Shown: one piece after another, positions 51,349 through 64,000 of the stretch
How positions within the stretch are numbered: the first letter of the stretch is position 1
Layout of the letters: every line of letters starts with the position of its first letter
NCBI GenBank assembly: GCA_036971475.1
Contig: JBAIZL010000002.1
Coordinates: 18,601,067 to 18,665,066, forward strand
Origin: Prosapia bicincta
Taxonomy: Eukaryota; Arthropoda; Insecta; Hemiptera; Cercopidae
Direction: 5' to 3'
Length of the DNA: 64,000 bases
The notes under the pieces: model-generated
Told to the model about the DNA's origin: nothing
The model's database searches: none
Seen by the model: only the letters and a program-made list of their open reading frames with translations
Program-made: the position numbers and the translations under genes

Positions 51349-53929
51349 GGTAAATATTTAGACTTATTGCCGATGCAGAAAATCACGACCAAATCTATCC
51401 TGACTGTATACTTCGTAGGTATATTTCAATATAGGTAGATAGTAAAGTTGAATAACATTATAACCAAATCTATCCTGGCTGGATACTTCATAGGTATATT
51501 TTAATGTAGGTATGTAGTAATATTGTATAAAACTATAACTAAATCTATCCTGACTGTATACTTCGTAGGTATATTTCAATATAGGTAGATAGTAAAGTTG
51601 AATAACATTATAACCAAATCTATCCTGGCTGGATACTTCATAGGTATATTTTAATGTAGGTATGTAGTAACATTGTATAAAACTATAACCAAATCTATCC
51701 TGACTGTATACTTCGTAAGTATATTTTAATATAGGTAGATAGTAAAGTTGAATAACATTATAACCAAATCTATCCTGGCTTGATACTTCATAGGTATATT
51801 TTAATGTAGGTATGTAGTAATATTGTATAAAACTATAACTAAATCTATCCTGACTGTATACTTCGTAGGTATATTTCAATATAGGTAGATAGTAAAGTTG
51901 AATAACATTATAACCAATCTATCCTGGCTGGATACTTCATAGGTATATTTTAATGTAGGTATGTAGTAATATTGTATAAAACTATAACTAAATCTATCCT
52001 GACTGTATACTTCGTAGGTATATTTCAATATAGGTAGATAGTAAAGTTGAATAACATTATAACCAAATCTATCCTGGCTGGATACTTCATAGGTATATTT
52101 TAATGTAGGTATGTAGTAATATTGTATAAAACTATAACTAAATCTATCCTGACTGGATACTTCGTAAGTATATTTTAATGTAGGTATGTAGTAATATTGT
52201 ATGAAACTATAACCAAATCTATCCTGACTGTATACTTCGTAGGTATATTTCAATATAGGTAGATAGTAAAGTTGAATAACATTATAACCAAATCTATCCT
52301 GGCTGGATACTTCATAGGTATATTTTAATGTAGGTATGTAGTAATATTGTATAAAACTATAACTAAATCTATCCTGACTGGATACTTCGTAAGTATATTT
52401 TAATATAGGTAGATAGTAAAGTTGAATAACATTATAACCAAATCTATCATGGCTGGATACTTCATAGGTATATTTTAATGTAGGTATGTAGTAATATTGT
52501 ATAAAACTATAACTAAATCTATCCTGACTGTATACTTCGTAGGTATATTTCAATATAGGTAGATAGTAAAGTTGAATAACATTATAACCAAATCTATCCT
52601 GGCTGGATACTTCATAGGTATATTTTAATGTAGGTATGTAGTAATATTGTATAAAACTATAACTAAATCTATCCTGACTGTATACTTCGTAAGTATATTT
52701 CAATATAGGTAGATAGTAAAGTTGAATAACATTATAACCAAATCTATCCTGGCTGGATACTTCATAGGTATATTTTAATGTAGGTATGTAGTAATATTGT
52801 ATAAAACTATAACTAAATCTATCCTGACTGTATACTTCGTAGGTATATTTCAATATAGGTAGATAGTAAAGTTGAATAACATTATAACCAAATCTATCCT
52901 GGCTGGATACTGTATAGGTATATTTTAATGTAGGTATGTAGTAACATTGTATAAAACTATAACCAAATCTATCCTGACTGTATACTTCGTAGGTATATTT
53001 CAATATAGGTAGATAGTAAAGTTGAATAACATTATAACCAAATCTATCCTGGCTGGATACTTCATAGGTATATTTTAATGTAGGTATGTAGTAATATTGT
53101 ATAAAACTATAACTAAATCTATCCTGACTGGATACTTCGTAAGTATATTTTAATATAGGTATGTAGTAATATTGTATAAAAGTATAACCAAATCTATCCT
53201 TACTGGATAATTTGTAAGTATATTTTAATGTAGGTATGTAGTAATATTGTATGAAACTATAACCAAATCTATCCTTACTGGATAATTTGTAAGTATATTT
53301 TAATGTAGGTATGTAGTAATATTGTATGAAACTATAACCAAATCTATCCTTACTGGATAATTTGTAAGTATATTTTAATGTAGGTATGTAGTAATATTGT
53401 ATGAAACTATAACCAAATCTATCCTGACTGTATACTTCGTAGGTATATTTCAATATAGGTAGATAGTAAAGTTGAATAACATTATAACCAAATCTATCCT
53501 GGCTGGATACTTCATAGGTATATTTTAATGTAGGTATGTAGTAATATTGTATAAAACTATAACTAAATCTATCCTGACTGGATACTTCGTAATTATATTT
53601 TAATGTAGATATGTAGTAATAATGTATGAAACTATAACCAAATCTATCCTGACTGTATACTTCGTAGGTATATTTCAATATAGGTAGATAGTAAAGTTGA
53701 ATAACATTATAACCAAATCTATCCTGGCTGGATACTTCATAGGTATATTTTAATGTAGGTATGTAGTAATATTGTATAAAACTATAACCAAATCTATCCT
53801 GACTGGATACTTCGTAGGTATATTTCAATATAGGTAGATAGTAAAGTTGAATAACATTATAACCAAATCTATCCTGGCTGGATACTTCGTAGGTATATTT
53901 TAATGTAGGGATGTAGTAATATTGTATAA

Positions 53930-56900
53930 AACTATAACCAAATCTATCCTGACTGGATACTTCGTAAGTATATTTTAATGTAGGTATGTAGTAATATTGT
54001 AAAAAACTATAACCAAATCTATCCTGACTGGATACTTTGTAAGTATATTTTAATGTAGGTATGTAGTAATATTGTACAAAACTATAACCAATCTATCCTG
54101 ACTGAAAACGTCGTAGGTATATTCAATATAGGTAGATAGTAAAGTTGAATAACATTATAACCAAATCTATCCTGACTGGATACTTCGTAGGTATATTTTA
54201 ATGTAGGTATGTAGTAATATTGTATAAAACTAAAACCAAATCTATCCTGACTGGATACTTTGTAAATATATTTTAATGTAGGTATGTAGTAAAATTGTAT
54301 AAAACTATAACCAAATCTATCCTGACTGGATACTTTGTAAGTATATTTTAATGTAGGTATGTAGTAATATTATATAAAACTATAACCAAATCTATCCAGA
54401 CTGGATACTTTGTAAGTATATTTTAATTTAGGTATGTAGTTATATTGTATAAAACTATAACCAAATCTATCCTGACTGGATACTTCATAGGTATATTTTA
54501 ATGTAGGTATGTAGTAAAGTTGAATAACATTATAACCAAATCTATCCTGACTGGATACTTCGTAGGTATATTTTAATGTAGGTATGTAGTAATATTGTAT
54601 AAAACTATAACCAAATCTATCCTGACTGGATACTTCGTAAGTATATTTTAATGTAGGTATGTAGAAAAAGTGTATAAAACTATAACCAAATCTATCCTGA
54701 CTGGATACTTTGTAAGTATATTTTAATGTAGGTATGTAGTAAAATTGTATAAAACTATAACCAAATCTATCCTGACTGGATACTTTGTAAGTATATTTTA
54801 ATGTAGGTATGTAGTAATATTATATAAAACTATAACCAAATCTATCCAGACTGGATACTTTGTAAGTATATTTTAATTTAGGCATGTAGTTATATTGTAT
54901 AAAACTATAACCAAATCTATCCTCACTGGATACTTCATAGGTATATTTTAATGTAGGTACGTAGTAATATTGTATAAAACTATTACCAAATCTATCCTGA
55001 CTGGTTACTTCGTAAGTATATTTTAATGTAGATATGTAGTAATAATGTATAAAACTATAACCAAATCTATCCTGACTGGATACTTTGTAAGTATATTTTA
55101 ATGTAGGTATGTAGTAAAATTGTATAAAACTATAACCGAATCTATCCTGACTGTATACTTCGTAGGTATATTTCAATATAGGTAGAGAGTAAAGTTGAAT
55201 AACATTATAACCAAATCTATCCTGACTGGATACTTCATAGGTATATTTTAATGTAGGTATGTAGTAATATTGTATAAAACTATAACCAAATCTATCCTGA
55301 CTGGATACTTCGTAAGTATATTTTAATGTAGGTATGTAGTAATATTGTATAAAACTATAACCAAATCTATCCTGACTGGATACTTTGTAAGTATATTTTA
55401 ATGTAGGTATGTAGTAATATTGTATAAAACTATAATCAAATCTATCCTGACTGAATACTTCGTAGGTATATTTCAATATAGGTAGATAGTAAAGTTGAAT
55501 AACATTATAACCCAATTTATCCTGACTGGATACTTCGTAGGTATATTTTAATGTAGGTATGTAGTAATATTTTATAAAACTATAATCAAATCTATCCTGA
55601 CTGGATACTTCGTAGGTATATTTCAATATAGGTAGATAGTAAAGTTGAATAACATTATAACCAAATCTATCCTGTCTTGACAATCCATAAGTATATTTCA
55701 ATGTAGGTATGTGGTAATATTGTATAAAACTATAACCAAATATATCCTGACTGAATACTTCATAGGTACATTTCAATATAGGAAGATAGTAAAGTTGAAC
55801 AACATTATAACCAAATCTATCCAGACTGGATACTTCGTAAGTATATTTTAATGTAGGGATGTAGTAATATTGTATAAAACTATAACCAAATCTACCCTGA
55901 CTGAATACTTCGTAGGTATATTTCAATATAGGTAGATAGTAAAGTTGAATAACATTATAACCAAATCTATCCTGGCTGGGTACTTCGTAGGTATATTTTA
56001 ATGTAGGTATGTAGTAATATAGTATAAAACTATAACCAAATCTATCCTGACTGGATACTTCGTAGGTATATTTCAATATAGGTAGATAGTAAAGTTGAAT
56101 AACATTATAAACAAATCTATCCTGGCTGGATACTTCGTAGGTATATTTTAATGTAGGGATGTAGTAATATTGTATAAAACTATAACCAAATCTACCCTGA
56201 CTGAATACTTCGTAGGTATATTTCAATATAGGTAGATAGTAAAGTTGAATAACATTATAACCAAATCTATCCTGGCTGGATACTTCGTAGGTATATTTTA
56301 ATGTAGGTATGTAGTAATATAGTATAAAACTATAACCAAATCTACCCTGACTGAATACTTCGTAGGTATATTTCAATATAGGTAGATAGTAACGTTGAAG
56401 AACATTATAACCAAATCTATCCTGTCTTGACAATCCATAAGTATATTTTAATGTAGGTATGTGGTAATATTGTATAAAACTATAACCAAATATATCCTGA
56501 CTGAATACTTCATAGGTACATTTCAATATAGGAAGATAGTAAAGTTGAACAACATTATAACCAAATCTATCCAGACTGGATACTTCGTAAGTATATTTTA
56601 ATGTAGGGATGTAGTAATATTGTATAAAACTATAACCAAATCTACCCTGACTGAATACTTCGTAGGTATATTTCAATATAGGTAGATAGTAAAGTTGAAT
56701 AACATTATAACCAAATCTATCCTGGCTGGATACTTCGTAGGTATATTTTAATGTAGGTATGTAGTAATATAGTATAAAACTATAACCAAATCTATCCTGA
56801 CTGGATACTTCGTAGGTATATTTCAATATAGGTAGATAGTAAAGTTGAATAACATTATAACCAAATCTATCCTGGCTGGATACTTCGTAGGTATATTTTA

Positions 56901-58350
56901 ATGTAGGGATGTAGTAATATTGTATAAAACTTTAACCAAATCTACCCTGACTGAATACTTCGTAGGTATATTTCAATATAGGTAGATAGTAAAGTTGAAT
57001 AACATTATAACCAAATCTATCCTGGCTGGATACTTCGTAGGTATATTTTAATGTAGGTATGTAGTAATATAGTATAAAACTACAACCAAATCTACCCTGA
57101 CTGAATACTTCGTAGGTATATTTCAATATAGGTAGATAGTAACGTTGAAGAACATTATAAGCAAATCTATCCTGACTGGATACTTCGTAGGTATATTTTA
57201 ATGTAGGTATGTAGTAATATTTTATAAAACTATAACCAAATCTATCCTGACTGGATACTTCGTAGGTATATTTTAATATAGGTAGATAGTAAAGTTGAAT
57301 AACATTATAACCAAATCTATCCTGACTGGATACTTTTTAGGTATATTTTAATGTAGGTATGTAGTAATATTGTAAAAAACTATAACCAAATCTATCCTGA
57401 CTGGATACTTTGTAAGTATATTTTAATGTAGGTATGTAGTAATATTGTACAAAACTATAACCAATCTATCCTGACGGAAAACGTCGTAGGTATATTCAAT
57501 ATAGGTAGATAGTAAAGTTGAATAACATTATAACCAAATCTATCCTGACTGGATACTTCGTAGGTATATTTTAATGTAGGTATGTAGTAATATTGTATAA
57601 AACTAAAACCAAATCTATCCTGACTGGATACTTTGTAAATATATTTTAATGTAGGTATGTAGTAAAATTGTATAAAACTATAACCAAATCTATCCTGACT
57701 GGATACTTTGTAAGTATATTTTAATGTAGGTATGTAGTAATATTATATAAAACTATAACCAAATCTATCCAGACTGGATACTTTGTAAGTATGTTTTAAT
57801 TTAGGCATGTAGTTATATTGTATAAAACTATAACCAAATCCATCCTGACTGGATACTTCATAGGTATATTTTAATGTAGGTATGTAGTAATATTGAATAA
57901 AACTATTACCCAATCTATCCTGACTGGTTACTTCGTAAGTATATTTTAATGTAGATATGTAGTAATAATGTATAAAACTATAACCAAATCTATCCTGACT
58001 GGATACTTTGTAAGTATATTTTAATGTAGGTATGTAGTAAAATTGTATAAAACTATAACCAAATCTATCCTGACTGGATACTTTGTAAGTATATTTTAAT
58101 GTAGGTATGAAGTAATATTATATAAAACTATAACCAAATCTATCCAGACTGGATACGTTGTAAGTATATTTTTATGTAGGTATGTAGTAATATTGTATAA
58201 AACTATAACCGAATCTATCCTGACTGTATACTTCGTAGGTATATTTCAATATAGGTAGAGAGTAAAGTTGAATAACATTATAACCAAATCTATCCTGACT
58301 GGATACTTCATAGGTATATTTTAATGTAGGTATGTAGTAATATTGTATAA
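53930..58350. repeat. First copy of the 4421-bp higher-order unit
   Basis: The segment reappears displaced by 4421 bp (58351 onward) with, as far as I can read, essentially no differences until about 57.77/62.19 kb. Two 668-codon stop-free stretches, 54820-56826 and 59241-61247, translate identically. Two 64-codon stretches, 56932-57126 and 61353-61547, also match at the same displacement. The left limit is set by mismatches between about 53.90 and 58.32 kb. 4421 equals 59 x 75 minus 4, which is the two doubly deleted monomers in the unit. Confidence 0.9.
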
Positions 58351-61300
58351 AACTATAACCAAATCTATCCTGACTGGATACTTCGTAAGTATATTTTAAT
58401 GTAGGTATGTAGTAATATTGTAAAAAACTATAACCAAATCTATCCTGACTGGATACTTTGTAAGTATATTTTAATGTAGGTATGTAGTAATATTGTACAA
58501 AACTATAACCAATCTATCCTGACTGAAAACGTCGTAGGTATATTCAATATAGGTAGATAGTAAAGTTGAATAACATTATAACCAAATCTATCCTGACTGG
58601 ATACTTCGTAGGTATATTTTAATGTAGGTATGTAGTAATATTGTATAAAACTAAAACCAAATCTATCCTGACTGGATACTTTGTAAATATATTTTAATGT
58701 AGGTATGTAGTAAAATTGTATAAAACTATAACCAAATCTATCCTGACTGGATACTTTGTAAGTATATTTTAATGTAGGTATGTAGTAATATTATATAAAA
58801 CTATAACCAAATCTATCCAGACTGGATACTTTGTAAGTATATTTTAATTTAGGTATGTAGTTATATTGTATAAAACTATAACCAAATCTATCCTGACTGG
58901 ATACTTCATAGGTATATTTTAATGTAGGTATGTAGTAAAGTTGAATAACATTATAACCAAATCTATCCTGACTGGATACTTCGTAGGTATATTTTAATGT
59001 AGGTATGTAGTAATATTGTATAAAACTATAACCAAATCTATCCTGACTGGATACTTCGTAAGTATATTTTAATGTAGGTATGTAGAAAAAGTGTATAAAA
59101 CTATAACCAAATCTATCCTGACTGGATACTTTGTAAGTATATTTTAATGTAGGTATGTAGTAAAATTGTATAAAACTATAACCAAATCTATCCTGACTGG
59201 ATACTTTGTAAGTATATTTTAATGTAGGTATGTAGTAATATTATATAAAACTATAACCAAATCTATCCAGACTGGATACTTTGTAAGTATATTTTAATTT
59301 AGGCATGTAGTTATATTGTATAAAACTATAACCAAATCTATCCTCACTGGATACTTCATAGGTATATTTTAATGTAGGTACGTAGTAATATTGTATAAAA
59401 CTATTACCAAATCTATCCTGACTGGTTACTTCGTAAGTATATTTTAATGTAGATATGTAGTAATAATGTATAAAACTATAACCAAATCTATCCTGACTGG
59501 ATACTTTGTAAGTATATTTTAATGTAGGTATGTAGTAAAATTGTATAAAACTATAACCGAATCTATCCTGACTGTATACTTCGTAGGTATATTTCAATAT
59601 AGGTAGAGAGTAAAGTTGAATAACATTATAACCAAATCTATCCTGACTGGATACTTCATAGGTATATTTTAATGTAGGTATGTAGTAATATTGTATAAAA
59701 CTATAACCAAATCTATCCTGACTGGATACTTCGTAAGTATATTTTAATGTAGGTATGTAGTAATATTGTATAAAACTATAACCAAATCTATCCTGACTGG
59801 ATACTTTGTAAGTATATTTTAATGTAGGTATGTAGTAATATTGTATAAAACTATAATCAAATCTATCCTGACTGAATACTTCGTAGGTATATTTCAATAT
59901 AGGTAGATAGTAAAGTTGAATAACATTATAACCCAATTTATCCTGACTGGATACTTCGTAGGTATATTTTAATGTAGGTATGTAGTAATATTTTATAAAA
60001 CTATAATCAAATCTATCCTGACTGGATACTTCGTAGGTATATTTCAATATAGGTAGATAGTAAAGTTGAATAACATTATAACCAAATCTATCCTGTCTTG
60101 ACAATCCATAAGTATATTTCAATGTAGGTATGTGGTAATATTGTATAAAACTATAACCAAATATATCCTGACTGAATACTTCATAGGTACATTTCAATAT
60201 AGGAAGATAGTAAAGTTGAACAACATTATAACCAAATCTATCCAGACTGGATACTTCGTAAGTATATTTTAATGTAGGGATGTAGTAATATTGTATAAAA
60301 CTATAACCAAATCTACCCTGACTGAATACTTCGTAGGTATATTTCAATATAGGTAGATAGTAAAGTTGAATAACATTATAACCAAATCTATCCTGGCTGG
60401 GTACTTCGTAGGTATATTTTAATGTAGGTATGTAGTAATATAGTATAAAACTATAACCAAATCTATCCTGACTGGATACTTCGTAGGTATATTTCAATAT
60501 AGGTAGATAGTAAAGTTGAATAACATTATAAACAAATCTATCCTGGCTGGATACTTCGTAGGTATATTTTAATGTAGGGATGTAGTAATATTGTATAAAA
60601 CTATAACCAAATCTACCCTGACTGAATACTTCGTAGGTATATTTCAATATAGGTAGATAGTAAAGTTGAATAACATTATAACCAAATCTATCCTGGCTGG
60701 ATACTTCGTAGGTATATTTTAATGTAGGTATGTAGTAATATAGTATAAAACTATAACCAAATCTACCCTGACTGAATACTTCGTAGGTATATTTCAATAT
60801 AGGTAGATAGTAACGTTGAAGAACATTATAACCAAATCTATCCTGTCTTGACAATCCATAAGTATATTTTAATGTAGGTATGTGGTAATATTGTATAAAA
60901 CTATAACCAAATATATCCTGACTGAATACTTCATAGGTACATTTCAATATAGGAAGATAGTAAAGTTGAACAACATTATAACCAAATCTATCCAGACTGG
61001 ATACTTCGTAAGTATATTTTAATGTAGGGATGTAGTAATATTGTATAAAACTATAACCAAATCTACCCTGACTGAATACTTCGTAGGTATATTTCAATAT
61101 AGGTAGATAGTAAAGTTGAATAACATTATAACCAAATCTATCCTGGCTGGATACTTCGTAGGTATATTTTAATGTAGGTATGTAGTAATATAGTATAAAA
61201 CTATAACCAAATCTATCCTGACTGGATACTTCGTAGGTATATTTCAATATAGGTAGATAGTAAAGTTGAATAACATTATAACCAAATCTATCCTGGCTGG

Positions 61301-61879
61301 ATACTTCGTAGGTATATTTTAATGTAGGGATGTAGTAATATTGTATAAAACTTTAACCAAATCTACCCTGACTGAATACTTCGTAGGTATATTTCAATAT
61401 AGGTAGATAGTAAAGTTGAATAACATTATAACCAAATCTATCCTGGCTGGATACTTCGTAGGTATATTTTAATGTAGGTATGTAGTAATATAGTATAAAA
61501 CTACAACCAAATCTACCCTGACTGAATACTTCGTAGGTATATTTCAATATAGGTAGATAGTAACGTTGAAGAACATTATAAGCAAATCTATCCTGACTGG
61601 ATACTTCGTAGGTATATTTTAATGTAGGTATGTAGTAATATTTTATAAAACTATAACCAAATCTATCCTGACTGGATACTTCGTAGGTATATTTTAATAT
61701 AGGTAGATAGTAAAGTTGAATAACATTATAACCAAATCTATCCTGACTGGATACTTTTTAGGTATATTTTAATGTAGGTATGTAGTAATATTGTAAAAAA
61801 CTATAACCAAATCTATCCTGACTGGATACTTTGTAAGTATATTTTAATGTAGGTATGTAGTAATATTGTACAAAACTAT

Positions 61880-64000
61880 AACCAATCTATCCTGACGGAA
61901 AACGTCGTAGGTATATTCAATATAGGTAGATAGTAAAGTTGAATAACATTATAACCAAATCTATCCTGACTGGATACTTCGTAGGTATATTTTAATGTAG
62001 GTATGTAGTAATATTGTATAAAACTAAAACCAAATCTATCCTGACTGGATACTTTGTAAATATATTTTAATGTAGGTATGTAGTAAAATTGTATAAAACT
62101 ATAACCAAATCTATCCTGACTGGATACTTTGTAAGTATATTTTAATGTAGGTATGTAGTAATATTATATAAAACTATAACCAAATCTATCCAGACTGGAT
62201 ACTTTGTAAGTATATTTTAATTTAGGTATGTAGTTATATTGTATAAAACTATAACCAAATCTATCCTGACTGGATACTTCATAGGTATATTTTAATGTAG
62301 GTATGTAGTAAAGTTGAATAACATTATAACCAAATCTATCCTGACTGGATACTTCGTAGGTATATTTTAATGTAGGTATGTAGTAATATTGTATAAAACT
62401 ATAACCAAATCTATCCTGACTGGATACTTCGTAAGTATATTTTAATGTAGGTATGTAGAAAAAGTGTATAAAACTATAACCAAATCTATCCTGACTGGAT
62501 ACTTTGTAAGTATATTTTAATGTAGGTATGTAGTAAAATTGTATAAAACTATAACCAAATCTATCCTGACTGGATACTTTGTAAGTATATTTTAATGTAG
62601 GTATGTAGTAATATTATATAAAACTATAACCAAATCTATCCAGACTGGATACTTTGTAAGTATATTTTAATTTAGGCATGTAGTTATATTGTATAAAACT
62701 ATAACCAAATCTATCCTGACTGGATACTTCATAGGTATATTTTAATGTAGGTACGTAGTAATATTGTATAAAACTATTACCAAATCTATCCTGACTGGTT
62801 ACTTCGTAAGTATATTTTAATGTAGATATGTAGTAATAATGTATAAAACTATAACCAAATCTATCCTGACTGGATACTTTGTAAGTATATTTTAATGTAG
62901 GTATGTAGTAATATTGTATAAAACTATAATCAAATCTATCCTGACTGAATACTTCGTAGGTATATTTCAATATAGGTAGATAGTAAAGTTGAATAACATT
63001 ATAACCCAATTTATCCTGACTGGATACTTCGTAGGTATATTTTAATGTAGGTATGTAGTAATATTTTATAAAACTATAATCAAATCTATCCTGACTGGAT
63101 ACTTCGTAGGTATATTTCAATATAGGTAGATAGTAAAGTTGAATAACATTATAACCAAATCTATCCTGTCTTGACAATCCATAAGTATATTTTAATGTAG
63201 GTATGTGGTAATATTGTATAAAACTATAACCAAATATATCCTGACTGAATACTTCATAGGTACATTTCAATATAGGAAGATAGTAAAGTTGAACAACATT
63301 ATAACCAAATCTATCCAGACTGGATACTTCGTAAGTATATTTTAATGTAGGGATGTAGTAATATTGTATAAAACTATAACCAAATCTACCCTGACTGAAT
63401 ACTTCGTAGGTATATTTCAATATAGGTAGATAGTAAAGTTGAATAACATTATAACCAAATCTATCCTGGCTGGATACTTCGTAGGTATATTTTAATGTAG
63501 GTATGTAGTAATATAGTATAAAACTATAACCAAATCTATCCTGACTGGATACTTCGTAGGTATATTTCAATATAGGTAGATAGTAAAGTTGAATAACATT
63601 ATAACCAAATCTATCCTGGCTGGATACTTCGTAGGTATATTTTTATGTAGGGATGTAGTAATATTGTATAAAACTATAACCAAATCTACCCTGACTGAAT
63701 ACTTCGTAGGTATATTTCAATATAGGTAGATAGTAAAGTTGAATAACATTATAACCAAATCTATCCTGGCTGGATACTTCGTAGGTATATTTTAATGTAG
63801 GTATGTAGTAATATAGTATAAAACTATAACCAAATCTACCCTGACTGAATACTTCGTAGGTATATTTCAATATAGGTAGATAGTAACGTTGAAGAATATT
63901 ATAACCAAATCTATCCTGTCTTGACAATCCATAAGTATATTTTAATGTAGGTATGTGGTAATATTGTATAAAACTATAACCAAATATATCCTGACTGAAT
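61880..64000. repeat. Third higher-order copy, contracted by four monomers
   Basis: From 61880 the sequence follows 58507 onward at a displacement of 3373 bp. To the right of about 62.9 kb the matching displacement becomes 3073 bp (for example 63231 against 60158). Exactly 300 bp, four monomers, are therefore missing relative to the second copy. The junction lies between near-identical monomers, as expected for unequal crossing-over or replication slippage. The copy continues past the window. Confidence 0.8.

Larger units (their letters stand above)
51383..64000 (-). repeat. 75-bp satellite array with nested higher-order repeats
   Basis: About 168 head-to-tail monomers of 75 bp run to the window end without a break. 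The most constant block on the + strand is CCAAATCTATCCTGACTGGA followed by TACTTCGTAGGTATATTT. Two main monomer types differ in the second half: type A has GTAGGTATGTAGTAATATTG, type B has ATAGGTAGATAGTAAAGTTG. Type-specific blocks recur at fixed distances: 750 bp (the variant AAATATATCC near 55738 and 56488, 60158 and 60908, 63231 and 63981), 3373 bp and 4421 bp. One monomer type with two 1-bp deletions (AACCAATCT and TATTCAAT), at 54086, 57459, 58507 and 61880, fixes the large periods exactly. In one minus-strand frame the repeat is stop-free for long stretches (54820-56826, 59241-61247, 51876-53828), giving a Tyr-rich 25-residue repeat with KYTYEV and SQDRFGY. No intron, signal peptide or non-repeat domain is seen, and 1-bp deletions break the frame, so I do not call a gene. 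Confidence 0.95.

Noticed and set aside
51364..63927. Minus-strand frames of 94-668 codons as genes for a repetitive Tyr-rich protein
   Set aside because: They follow from a 75-bp unit with one stop-free frame, are broken by 1-bp deletions, and have no non-repeat part. Kept as a question only.
51383..64000. CRISPR array
   Set aside because: Units are contiguous 75-bp monomers without unique spacers, in a eukaryotic context.

Overview
The window looks like non-coding, repeat-dominated nuclear DNA from an arthropod, probably an insect; a hemipteran is a guess from overall flavour and cannot be shown here. The grounds are strong A+T richness, many dinucleotide microsatellites, no operon-like gene packing, and transposable elements typical of arthropods: a Helitron with canonical ends, Penelope-like relics with GIY-YIG domains, an RTE-like LINE relic and tRNA-related SINE-like repeats. 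I found no intact host protein gene and no intact functional RNA gene. Most short open frames are chance frames or translations of microsatellites.

Layout. 1-21 kb: A+T-rich DNA carrying many copies of a roughly 0.5-kb dispersed repeat (called R1 here), several with (TA)n inside; a foldback element at 15.4-15.9 kb; a Penelope-like C-terminal relic at 16.6-17.2 kb; a Helitron copy with a long internal (CA)n at 19.0-19.7 kb. 21-25 kb: degenerate minisatellites with units of about 33 and 44 bp, flanking a Helitron (22059-23098). 25-33 kb: mostly featureless DNA, a long perfect-looking hairpin at 28.2-28.4 kb, then an RTE-like relic next to a Penelope-like relic on the same strand (28.9-31.0 kb), and a long (CA)n. 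33.6-35.5 kb: a 21-bp-unit minisatellite open in frames on both strands. 36-51 kb: more dispersed repeats, a 0.6-kb long-inverted-repeat element (44.9-45.6 kb), a TATCGATA cluster (42.15 kb), more R1 copies and (TA)n tracts.

The dominant structure is the last 12.7 kb (51.28 kb to the window end, still running): a satellite of 75-bp monomers with a nested hierarchy. Two monomer types alternate as 150-bp dimers on the left. Farther right there are 750-bp ten-mers inside a 3373-bp unit (45 monomers minus 2 bp) and a 4421-bp duplication (59 monomers minus 4 bp). Because 75 is a multiple of three, one minus-strand frame stays open for up to 668 codons of Tyr-rich repeats; I regard this as a by-product of the repeat length rather than a gene, but it should be tested.

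The most interesting link is that a single copy of the satellite monomer core sits inside the Helitron at 22.84 kb. An inverted monomer at the left edge of the array shares with that Helitron copy a variant not seen in the array body. This suggests the satellite arose from, or was carried by, a Helitron. A parallel pattern is that microsatellites occupy fixed internal positions of transposons ((CA)n in one Helitron copy, (TA)n in R1), and Penelope-like 3' ends lie inside the R1 (TA)n tracts.
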